Part shown: positions 1 to 5,545 of the stretch, piece after piece | Numbering within the stretch: the stretch's first letter is position 1 | Layout of the letters: the number at the start of each line of letters is the position of its first letter | Assembly (NCBI GenBank): GCA_000168735.1 | Contig: AASF01002136.1 | Location: 1-5,545 of the forward strand | Length of the DNA stretch: 5,545 nt | From: Candidatus Endoriftia persephone str. Hot96_1+Hot96_2 | GTDB taxonomy: Bacteria; Pseudomonadota; Gammaproteobacteria; Chromatiales; Chromatiaceae | Reading direction: 5' to 3' | Program-made: the position numbers and the translations under genes | The notes under the pieces: model-generated | Databases searched by the model: none | What the model saw: only the letters and a program-made list of their open reading frames with translations | Told to the model about the DNA's origin: nothing

Positions 1-663
1 TCGCCCTTGATCATCGAGGGTGCTGCGGGAAAAATATCCCAACCACGCGATCCTCGCCGAGGAGAGCGGCACGCACGCCGGCGATGACTACCAGTGGGTG
101 ATCGACCCGCTGGATGGCACCACAAACTATCTCCACGGCTTCCCCCAGTTCGCCATCTCCATCGCGATGAAGCACAAGGGGCGGCTGGAACTGGGCGTGG
201 TCTACGACCCACTCCGCGACGAGATGTTCACCACTAGTCGCGGGTTCCCGGCGCACTGCTCAATGATCGCAAGCTGCGGGTCAGCAACCGCAAAGGACTG
301 AAGGGCGCACTACTCGGCACCGGCCTGCCCTATCGGGGACTTCCGCTTCCGCGATCAGTACATGGGGATGCTCAATGAGCTGATCGAAGAGACCGCCCGG
401 CGGTGCGCCGCCCCGGCTCAGCCGCGCTCGATTTTGCCTATGTGGCGGCAGGCCGGCTCGACGGCTTCTGGGAGCTGGGGCTCTCCGAATGGGATTTTGC
501 CGCCGGCGCCCTGCTGGTGCGCGAGGCCGGCGGCATGGTCACCGACATCGGCGGCGGTGAGCGCTACCTCGAAACCGGCAACGTGATCGCCGGCGGCATC
601 AAGGTGCATAACGCTATGCTGCGCAAGATCCGCCCCCATCTGGATGACAAGCTGAACGCCTGA
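1..663 (+). CDS. suhB: Inositol-1-monophosphatase SuhB, 5'-truncated by window edge and interrupted by apparent frameshifts
   Basis: Cytoplasmic Mg2+-dependent inositol monophosphatase family enzyme; in enterobacteria SuhB also acts with Nus factors in rRNA transcription antitermination (family knowledge). Family signatures are visible: the metal-binding EESG (about 65-76), the core WVIDPLDGTTN (about 95-128), GSAALDFAYVAAGRLDGF (about 418-470), and the C-terminal WDFAAG with LVREAGG (about 490-536). The gene enters the window in frame 1 at roughly residue 50 of a protein of about 267 residues and ends at TGA 661-663. No single frame is open throughout. Removing one base from each of six runs (18-20 g, 242-244 g, 247-249 c, 335-338 g, 396-398 c, 402-403 g) gives 219 codons including the stop, and the repaired spacing matches E. 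coli SuhB around RRxGSAALD. I read the breaks as sequence errors. Identity is firm; intactness in the organism is unproven. Confidence 0.9.
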
Positions 664-802
664 TCTACCACCACGCCGCAGCCGCCACACTTCGGCAAGC
701 GTGTTAACCCACTTCCCGAGCCAACCCTGCCCGGCTCAAGAATTCCCGCCCGATACCGTTACCGGAGTTAACTCAAGCAACCAGTAACCAGCGGGCTTTA
801 TC
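664..802. other. Intergenic gap after suhB
   Basis: These 139 bases after the suhB stop hold no convincing gene, RNA or intrinsic terminator. The only structure I see is a perfect 10-base palindrome, GAGTTAACTC, at 765-774, about 28 bases before the next possible start codon, plus a second GTTAAC core at 703-708. This could be an operator, but with two copies of a 6-base core the support is weak. Confidence 0.4.
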
Positions 803-1045
803 ATGGCGCGAAACAATGAGTTTGATCCCCCTCTCAGTGATCAGGCGCTGGAACTGATCATGCGGGATGTGCTCGACAGCCTCCAGGATACCTCGCTGCA
901 GAGCGCTTTTAGCGCCAACCCCTTTCCGGTTGAGATCATCTCTATCGAAAAGGTGACGCATCCCTGCCAGGAACCTCACAGCACTGCGAGCGATTCAACC
1001 GCAGAGATCATCTATCCTGCCTGCTTCCGCAAGATCGCAGTCTGA
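803..1045 (+). CDS. Small hypothetical protein (80 aa), not recognised
   Basis: An ATG-initiated ORF of 80 codons ending at TGA 1043-1045; an in-frame stop at 785-787 limits the start to about here. I do not recognise the family. The N-terminal half is acidic and probably helical (around LSDQALELIMRDVLDSLQD, residues 11-29). The C-terminal half has two lone cysteines (in HPCQEP and YPACFR) but no CxxC, signal peptide or membrane segment. Third codon positions are mostly G or C, about two-thirds by hand count, which favours real coding. Against it, no good Shine-Dalgarno lies upstream (only a weak GCGGG). Because neighbouring genes carry single-base insertions, the true protein could be longer or in another frame at either end. 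An antisense ORF over 773-979 is taken to be its shadow. It is separated from the MCP gene by the sigma-28 promoter, so it is probably not part of that transcript. Confidence 0.45.
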   Translation: MARNNEFDPPLSDQALELIMRDVLDSLQDTSLQSAFSANPFPVEIISIEKVTHPCQEPHSTASDSTAEIIYPACFRKIAV

Positions 1046-1111
1046 ATTTCTACCCCTTATCCCTCTCATTTCCTGCGCAAAATCGTTGATCAGCGGCTCC
1101 ACAGTAGAATC

Positions 1112-1138
1112 TAAAGTTCTAACCAAGTAAGCCGATTC
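1112..1138 (+). promoter_or_regulatory. Sigma-28 (FliA) flagellar-class promoter for the MCP gene
   Basis: The sequence has TAAAGTTC (1112-1119), an 11-base spacer, then GCCGATTC (1131-1138). The enterobacterial FliA consensus is TAAAGTTT-N11-GCCGATAA, so this matches 7 of 8 and 6 of 8 positions with exactly the right spacer. Transcription would start near 1145, leaving a leader of about 30 bases before the MCP ATG at 1175. MCP genes are classic FliA (class III flagellar) targets, so position and gene content agree. It implies a motile organism that expresses this receptor with its flagellar regulon. Confidence 0.87.
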
Positions 1139-1160
1139 CTGTTTTAGCGACCAGAATCCC

Positions 1161-1165
1161 TGAGG
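1161..1165 (+). promoter_or_regulatory. Ribosome binding site of the MCP gene
   Basis: TGAGG lies 9 bases before ATG 1175. It supports that start, which places a basic N-terminus directly ahead of the first membrane segment. Confidence 0.6.
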
Positions 1166-1174
1166 TTTCTTGCG

Positions 1175-2804
1175 ATGAATTCACTCGATAAATTGCTTTC
1201 AAACATCCCCTGGAAGGCAAAGATCATCGGCCTGATTATGTCATTCATCGTTATCTTCGGTGTTACCGCATTGATCGCCGGATTCCTCATTGATCGACAA
1301 AACCACGCCACCCAGAGCACGGTCAGCCTGGCACTAGAGCGGCTTGACGCGGCAACCAACGCCCGTAACGCAGTCTTGGATATGGCGCGCGCCAAGGCGG
1401 AGCTGATTGCAGCCGAAGAGGCGAGGCAAATCCGTAAAAACGCCATCGGCATGATCCGCGCTGCCGCCATCCTCGATGAGAACATCCAGCTGCTGGAGCA
1501 GAAGCTGCCTGATCAGCCAAAGGTGAGCGAGCTTGCCGCAGAACTCAAGAGTATCCGCCCGGTAGAAATCCAGATCATCAAGTTAGGTAAAGCCAACAAG
1601 GACCAGGAGGCCCTTTGGCAAGATGCAGTCGGTCCAGGCCTCGATAAAGAAGATCGCCGGTCTGTCGGACGAACTGGTGACAACAGAACGCGAGACTCTG
1701 CTACAGGGTATGCAACAGAGCATCACCGCGAGCCGCACCATCCTGATCAGTATCGGGATCGGACTTGCGATTGCCTTTGGCATCGGCCTATTGATCAGCA
1801 TTATCGCCGCCAATCTGCTCACCCGGCCGCTGCTCCACACCGCCAAGGCCATCGATGCACTGGCATCGGGTGATCTCAGCATCCAGGTGAACGCCTATGG
1901 CAGGGATGAAACCGGCCAGACCCTCAGCGCACTGCAGACCACCATAAAAAAACTGCACAACATCATCTCCGGGTTGCACACTAACTCTTCGCGGCTGTCA
2001 CAGGAGGCCGAGCACCTCAACACCTCTGCATCGGATGCCTTTGCGGTCTCACAAAAACTGCATCAGGGGGTACAGCGTATCCAGTCGGATACCTCAGTGG
2101 TCTCAACCGCCACCGACAATGCCACCGCCCAGCTCAACGTGGCCGCCAACAACGCGCAATCCACCGCCCAGTCCGCTGCAGCAGCGGCCAATCAGATGCT
2201 GGAGATGGTCACAACCTTCGAGCGTTTTCAGCAGGAGATGGAAGGCACGGTGGAGACTACCCGCAAGCTGGCACAGGCAGCGGAGACGATCACCTCAGTG
2301 GTTGGCACCGTCAACAATATCTCGGAGCAGACCAATCTGCTGGCCCTCAACGCCGCCATCGAAGCGGCGCGAGCCGGGGATCATGGACGAGGCTTTGCAG
2401 TGGTCGCCGATGAGGTGCGTCATCTCGCCACCAATACCCGGGAGGCCACCGAACAGATCCAGCAGATGGCGGATACCATCTCTTCCAGTGTCGATTCTAC
2501 CGTCAGCGCTCTTGGCACCGCCCTGAAAGATGCACGCAACCACATCAACGACCTACAAGAGATTGCTGCCAGTTCCAGCCAGGGCAGTGAGCAGGCCCGT
2601 GATCTGCAACAGGTCATGCATCAAGTAGTTGATCTAATGACCGAGCAACAGAACGCCGTCTCCGGTATTACCTCCGCTCTCGGCGAACTCGTGCAGTTGT
2701 CTGAATCCTCCAATAGCAACGCAGAGAGTCTACGTGCCTCCTCCTCCAGTCTCACAAACAGCGCTGAAGAACTGCAGTCCACCGTTCGACAATTCACCCT
2801 GTAG
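1175..2804 (+). CDS. Methyl-accepting chemotaxis protein (one apparent frameshift)
   Basis: Inner-membrane chemoreceptor that senses a periplasmic signal and controls the CheA kinase through CheW. Frame 2 covers the N-terminal 146 residues; frame 3 carries the rest to TAG 2802-2804. Removing one base at 1611-1618 (CCCTTTGG, most simply a T or C) joins them into about 542 residues, close to E. coli Tsr (551). Order: short basic N-terminus; TM1 about residues 16-38; a helical periplasmic region of about 150 residues rich in Ala, Glu and Lys, with no heme or PAS signature; TM2 about 189-212; HAMP about 213-265; then the signalling coiled coil. The kinase-control hairpin is unmistakable around residues 382-414 ([20 protein letters not shown], then [15 protein letters not shown]). 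It ends in RQFTL with no NWETF-like CheR/CheB tether. The ligand cannot be predicted. Expression is probably FliA-dependent. The frameshift leaves two large open halves, consistent with an error. Confidence 0.93.
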
Positions 2805-2849
2805 CACGGCCCCTAAACCTGCGGACACCTCATCAGGGCGCCACCAAAG

Positions 2850-2854
2850 AAAGG
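2850..2854 (+). promoter_or_regulatory. Ribosome binding site of the di-heme peroxidase gene
   Basis: AAAGG lies 7 bases before ATG 2862. It sets the start so that translation begins with a classical signal peptide, rather than at the internal ATG at 2962 that opens the next frame. Confidence 0.6.
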
Positions 2855-2861
2855 TAACAAC

Positions 2862-3930
2862 ATGAAACTGAGTCAATTACTGGTAAAACCCACACTGCTG
2901 CCTCTGAGCCTGTTGCTGGGCAGCCTGATCACCATCAGCACGGCCAGCGCCGACAGCAAATATGTTGCGCAACCCGGCCACCCAAGCCTGCAGGAGTGGG
3001 CTGCTGCCGGACGAACCACCCTATCCGGCTGATAATAAACCCAGCCCGGCGCGCATCGCACTCGGCAAGCAGCTCTATTTTGATCCCCGCATCGGCCGCG
3101 ACGGCAACATGTCCTGCGCCACCTGTCATAGTCCGATGCTCGGTTGGTCAGATGGGCTGCCAACCGCCAAGGGATTCAAAAGTCAGGTCTTAGGCCGCGC
3201 CTCCCCGGTGATCACCAACACCGCATTCAACTCTCTGCAGATGTGGGATGGCCGAAAAAAATCCCTGGAGGATCAGGCCACTGGCCCGATGGAAGCCACG
3301 GTCGAGATGAACACCGACATGATCGCCCTGAAGCGACTGCTCAACAACAATGGCTATCGTGAAGCCTTCGCCGAAGCCTACCCGGGAGAGCCGGTTGACG
3401 CGACCACCGCGGGCAAGGCAATCGCCGCCTTCGAGCGCACCATCATCAGCAACAACTCCGCCTTCGATCGTTGGGTCAAGGGGGATACCAACGCCATGAG
3501 CGTTCAACAGGTGCAGGGCTTCAAGCTTTTTATCGATCCTGACAAAGGCAACTGTGAAGTCTGCCACTCAGCGCCTAACTTCACCGATAACGGCTTCCAC
3601 AATGTGGGGCCTGGCCTCCTACGGAAAAGAGAATCCGGATATGGGGCGCTATGCACAGAAGCCAATACGCATCCTCAAAGGGGCTTTCAAGACCCCGACC
3701 CTGAGAGACATCGAACTCTCGGCGCCCTACTTTGCACGATGGCAGCTCCAGCACCCTGATGGAGGCGGTGCAGCATTATAACCGTGGTGGCGAGGTAAAG
3801 CAGGATCTCTCACCCAACATCAAAGCCTTGAAGCTGAACCAGCAGGAAATGGAGGCGCATCGTTGCCTTCATGAAGGCACTGACCACCCCCCAGAAACCC
3901 TTCAAACTGCCGCTCCTACCGCTTGAATAG
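2862..3930 (+). CDS. Periplasmic di-heme cytochrome c peroxidase / MauG-family protein (four apparent frameshifts)
   Basis: Exported di-heme protein of the bacterial cytochrome c peroxidase (BCCP)/MauG family, which reduces H2O2 with electrons from small periplasmic donors or, in MauG, oxidises a protein substrate. Four single-base removals, at 2998-3000 (g), 3606-3609 (g), 3731-3733 (t) and about 3855-3858 (g or c), give one frame of 354 residues ending at TAG 3928-3930. Seen in order: a Sec signal peptide with likely cleavage after ASA (residue 30); heme site 1 CATCH at 85-89; conserved MWDGR with Trp128, the position of the inter-heme Trp in the family; LEDQATGPM 135-143; heme site 2 CEVCH at 231-235 followed by FTDNGFHNVG; FKTPTLRDIELSAPYLHDG (275-293) near the C-terminus. 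The distal ligand of the C-terminal heme, which separates classical peroxidases from MauG, cannot be assigned by eye; Met260 is one candidate. No mauA/mauB genes are adjacent, so I favour peroxidase. Cupredoxin and cytochrome c genes follow and could be its donors. Confidence 0.9.
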
Positions 3931-3943
3931 TACAGATAAAGGC

Positions 3944-3963
3944 CTGGGAGCACTGAGCTCCAG
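3944..3963 (+). other. Intergenic hairpin between peroxidase and cupredoxin genes
   Basis: CTG-G-GAGC (3944-3951), loop ACTGA (3952-3956), GCTCCAG (3957-3963) folds into a 7-bp stem with a single bulged G. If the GGG run at 3946-3948 carries one extra base, as in many nearby runs, the stem is perfect. No T-tract follows (the next bases are A-rich), so it is not a typical intrinsic terminator. An RNA processing or stability element within an operon is one possible role. Confidence 0.5.
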
Positions 3964-3985
3964 ACAGCAAAAACAACCCATTCGC

Positions 3986-3992
3986 AAGAGGA
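3986..3992 (+). promoter_or_regulatory. Ribosome binding site of the cupredoxin gene
   Basis: AAGAGGA lies 7 bases before ATG 4000, a good Shine-Dalgarno. It supports the start that gives a signal peptide after frame repair. Confidence 0.65.
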
Positions 3993-3999
3993 ACACGCG

Positions 4000-4327
4000 A
4001 TGAAAAAATTCGTCCTACCCCATTGCCAGCATATTGCTGATCAACACCCTGCCCGCAGTCGCTGCAGAGCACGAAGTGGGCCAGAAGAACCAAGGCATTT
4101 ACCCGCAAAGGAGTTGCGTATCAAGGTTGGTGACAGTGTCAAATTCACCAACCAGGATCCTTTCTTCCACAATGTCTACAGCCTCTCCGGATCTAAAAAC
4201 ATTCGATCTGGGTTCCTATCCAAAGGGCGAAAGTTCCGCAGCGTCGTGTTCGACAAAGCGGGCAAGATCCCTGGTCGAGTGTGCAATTCATCCAAACATG
4301 TATATGGACATCATCGTTGAGAAGTGA
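4000..4327 (+). CDS. Small periplasmic cupredoxin (type-1 copper protein), heavily frameshifted
   Basis: Plastocyanin/amicyanin-like blue copper protein, probably a one-electron carrier in the periplasm. The reading moves between all three frames, but removing seven single bases (4018-4021 c, 4094-4095 g, 4107-4109 a, 4189-4190 g, 4234-4235 t, 4236-4237 c, 4269-4271 c) gives exactly 106 residues ending at TGA 4325-4327. The repaired protein has a signal peptide cleaved near AVAA/E (residues 21-23), the beta-strand LRIKVGDSVKFTN (38-50), the first copper ligand in FFHNVYSLS (His56), a DLGSYPKGES turn (68-77), and the C-terminal copper loop VECAIHPNM with Cys92, His95 and Met98. This is a complete His-Cys-His-Met type-1 site, hard to obtain by chance. 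It has the highest density of indels in the window. The cytochrome gene starts 7 bases after its stop, so they are very likely co-translated. The partner is unknown; the upstream peroxidase is the obvious candidate. Confidence 0.85.
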
Positions 4328-4334
4328 GCAGGCC

Positions 4335-5027
4335 ATGCGAACCTTATCCGCTTCAGCGCTGCTGTTTGCCGGCAGCCTGGCAGTCACCAGCGCAGCCCTG
4401 GCAGGCAATCAGACCGAGCCCAACCTGGACAAGGGCGCAAGAGTCTTCCAGGAGCGCTGCTCCCTGTGTCATGGCGATGTAGGAATGGGTGAGGGGGTAC
4501 TGCCCCTTGCATTAAAAAACTACCCCAAGACCAATCTGATGGAACCCCGCTATGGCGTGGACAAAAAAAGTCTACAAGAGATTGTGATCTGGGGCGGCAG
4601 CAAGAAGGCGATGCACGACTACTCTCCCCCCTGGGGAGACGAGTTGACCTGGACAGAGATCGAATCGGTGGTCATGTTCGTACAATATCTGCACACAGAG
4701 ACAGAGCAGGCGGTTGCCATGTTGCGCAAGCTCGAATCGAGTAAAAGCATCTCACTCAAACTCGGCAGCAACATCTACCAGGGACGTTGTGCCATCTGCC
4801 ATGGCAAAACAGGCGAAGGCAATGGCCGCATGGCAAAGATCATCAAAAATCCACCACCCTTTAATCTGACCCTGAGCCGGGCCCCTGATGAGTACCTACA
4901 TCAGATAATCAGCAAAGGTGGTGAAAAAATGAGCCGTTCCTATCGTATGCCACCCTGGGGCGACGAGCTCTCTGAGCCCGAACTGCAGTCGGTGATTCAG
5001 TACATCAAAACCCTGCGCAGATATTGA
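4335..5027 (+). CDS. Periplasmic di-heme cytochrome c with two tandem class I domains
   Basis: Exported electron-transfer protein of 230 residues, intact in one frame. It has a signal peptide with likely cleavage after ALA (residue 23), then two homologous cytochrome c domains of about 95 residues. Domain 1 has CSLCH at 42-46 and domain 2 CAICH at 152-156, 110 residues apart. The domains share RC-x2-CHG, a KNxP motif, a GG turn and PPWGDEL, so the gene arose by internal duplication. In domain 2 Met205 directly precedes PPWGDEL and is the likely axial ligand. In domain 1 the same place is Ser97, with Met93-His94 four and three residues earlier. I start it at ATG 4335, not the upstream in-frame ATG 4281, because that lies inside the cupredoxin gene and would bury the signal peptide; the Shine-Dalgarno is weak (GAGAAG, 4319-4324), which suggests translational coupling. 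It could shuttle electrons to the peroxidase or accept them from the cupredoxin; this is inferred from context only. Confidence 0.92.
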   Translation: MRTLSASALLFAGSLAVTSAALAGNQTEPNLDKGARVFQERCSLCHGDVGMGEGVLPLALKNYPKTNLMEPRYGVDKKSLQEIVIWGGSKKAMHDYSPPWGDELTWTEIESVVMFVQYLHTETEQAVAMLRKLESSKSISLKLGSNIYQGRCAICHGKTGEGNGRMAKIIKNPPPFNLTLSRAPDEYLHQIISKGGEKMSRSYRMPPWGDELSEPELQSVIQYIKTLRRY

Positions 5028-5035
5028 GCAGGACC

Positions 5036-5056
5036 CAACTGAACACCCTTCAGTTG
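5036..5056 (+). other. Perfect intergenic hairpin upstream of msrP
   Basis: CAACTGAA (5036-5043), loop CACCC (5044-5048), TTCAGTTG (5049-5056) is a perfect 8-bp inverted repeat with a 5-base loop. It lies 9 bases after the cytochrome stop and 7 bases before the msrP ribosome binding site. No T-run follows, so it is not a canonical terminator. It could protect the upstream mRNA 3' end, tune read-through into msrP, or be a protein-binding site. Confidence 0.65.
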
Positions 5057-5063
5057 CAAGAAC

Positions 5064-5070
5064 AAGGAGG
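5064..5070 (+). promoter_or_regulatory. Strong ribosome binding site of msrP, long spacing
   Basis: AAGGAGG is a near-perfect Shine-Dalgarno, but it lies 13 bases before ATG 5084, longer than the usual 5-9. No nearer in-frame start exists. Extra bases in AATT or CC of the spacer, like those elsewhere in this window, could explain the length. Confidence 0.65.
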
Positions 5071-5083
5071 CTGAATTACCACT

Positions 5084-5545
5084 ATGGTTTTCAAGTTCAA
5101 TCAACCCAAACCATCGGAGATCACTCCTCCTGCGGTCTGGAAATCACGCCGGCATTTTATCCAGCAGCTGACCGCAACAGGAGTCGTCGGGCTGCTGCCC
5201 CTGATTGGCAGCAGAGCCGGCAACGACTGCGAACTCGCCCAACCTGCCAGCTTGAACAAAACCGACACATTAACCCCCCTGAAATCTGTCACTCGCTACA
5301 ACAACTACTACGAGTTCTCCAACAACAAAGAGGTGATCCACCTGCTCGCTCAGGAGTTCAACCCACGCCCCTGGACGCTGCAGGTGGATGGTGAGGTCGA
5401 ACAGCCACTGACACTCGAACTCGACGAACGTGCTCTCACGCTGGCCAACGGAAGAGCGCATCTACCGCATGCGCTGTGTCGAGGGTTGGTCGATGCTGAT
5501 CCCACTGGAACGGCTTCCCACTCTGCCATCTGCTGAAGCTAAGGG
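5084..5545 (+). CDS. msrP: Protein-methionine-sulfoxide reductase catalytic subunit MsrP (YedY), partial at 3' end, two apparent frameshifts
   Basis: Periplasmic molybdopterin enzyme that reduces methionine sulfoxide in proteins, normally fed by the membrane heme protein MsrQ (family knowledge). The N-terminus has a Tat signal, [10 protein letters not shown] with Arg22-Arg23 before a hydrophobic stretch, as expected for a protein exported folded with its Mo cofactor. Conserved blocks follow: [14 protein letters not shown] (residues 70-83, cofactor region) and [19 protein letters not shown] (96-114). Removing one G at 5443-5444 restores [18 protein letters not shown], with Cys131 matching the Mo-ligating Cys of E. 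coli MsrP. Removing one more base at 5504-5505 restores [12 protein letters not shown], as in the family. Without repair the frame stops after 150 codons. About 152 residues of a usual 320-335 are present; the rest, and any msrQ, lie beyond the window. It follows the cytochrome gene by 56 bases and may share its transcript. Confidence 0.92.

Noticed and set aside
735..757. Second possible sigma-28 promoter near GCCCGATACC
   Set aside because: A -10-like core is present only if one C is removed, and there is no -35 element at the required 11-base spacing.
1144..1485. 113-codon minus-strand ORF, and similar antisense ORFs at 418-690 and 3190-3567
   Set aside because: All lie opposite well-conserved coding sequence and show no recognisable domains or start signals of their own.
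1611..1618. Programmed ribosomal frameshifting in the MCP or other genes
   Set aside because: No slippery heptamer with a downstream structure recurs, and shifts occur at about 20 unrelated sites across five genes. Random insertion errors explain them all.
2035..2526. 163-codon + strand ORF rich in Pro, Arg, Ser and Trp within the MCP
   Set aside because: It is the shifted frame of the conserved MCP signalling domain, with composition typical of an out-of-frame GC-rich shadow.
2962..3759. Separate gene starting at ATG 2962 for the peroxidase
   Set aside because: It would lack a signal peptide and ribosome binding site. The frame from 2862 supplies both and joins after removal of one G at 2998-3000.
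3931..3999. Intrinsic terminator after the peroxidase gene
   Set aside because: A hairpin is present, but the bases after it are A-rich with no T-tract on the + strand.
4281..4334. Upstream ATG 4281 as the start of the di-heme cytochrome
   Set aside because: It lies inside the cupredoxin copper-loop coding region and would place 18 residues before a clean signal peptide that starts at 4335.
1..5545. tRNA, rRNA, CRISPR array, insertion sequence or prophage element
   Set aside because: Reading both strands I found no regularly spaced repeats, transposase motifs, terminal inverted repeats or tRNA-like arms.

Overview
The window looks like draft sequence from a moderately GC-rich gammaproteobacterium. 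The signs are a SuhB-type inositol monophosphatase, a methyl-accepting chemotaxis protein (MCP) gene with a FliA (sigma-28) type promoter close to the enterobacterial consensus, and an MsrP-type Tat-exported molybdoenzyme. All recognisable genes lie on the + strand. The species cannot be fixed from the sequence.

The dominant technical feature is that most genes are broken by single-base frameshifts, and essentially all can be repaired by removing one extra base, usually from a short homopolymer run. I count about 20 such sites: 6 in suhB, 1 in the MCP gene, 4 in the peroxidase gene, 7 in the cupredoxin gene and 2 in msrP. After repair every reading frame closes exactly and matches the expected family length. 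I therefore annotate whole genes across the shifts and treat the shifts as probable sequencing or assembly errors, not true pseudogenes.

Layout: (1) 1-663, the 3' four-fifths of suhB. (2) 664-1111, a gap of about 450 bases holding one small unrecognised ORF (803-1045). (3) 1112-1138, a sigma-28 promoter, then an MCP of about 542 residues (1175-2804). (4) 2862-5545, a tight run of genes for exported redox proteins: a di-heme cytochrome c peroxidase/MauG-family protein, a small type-1 copper protein (cupredoxin), a tandem-domain di-heme cytochrome c, and the start of msrP, which runs off the end of the window. Two compact hairpins without T-tracts sit in the gaps before the cupredoxin and before msrP.

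The four downstream genes probably work together in the periplasm. The peroxidase would reduce peroxide (or oxidise a protein partner), the cupredoxin and di-heme cytochrome could carry its electrons, and MsrP would repair methionine sulfoxide in oxidised periplasmic proteins. This reading as an oxidative-defence and repair cluster is inferred from gene identity and spacing. The MCP lies only 57 bases upstream in the same orientation and may be read into this run, but nothing in it shows a redox cofactor site.
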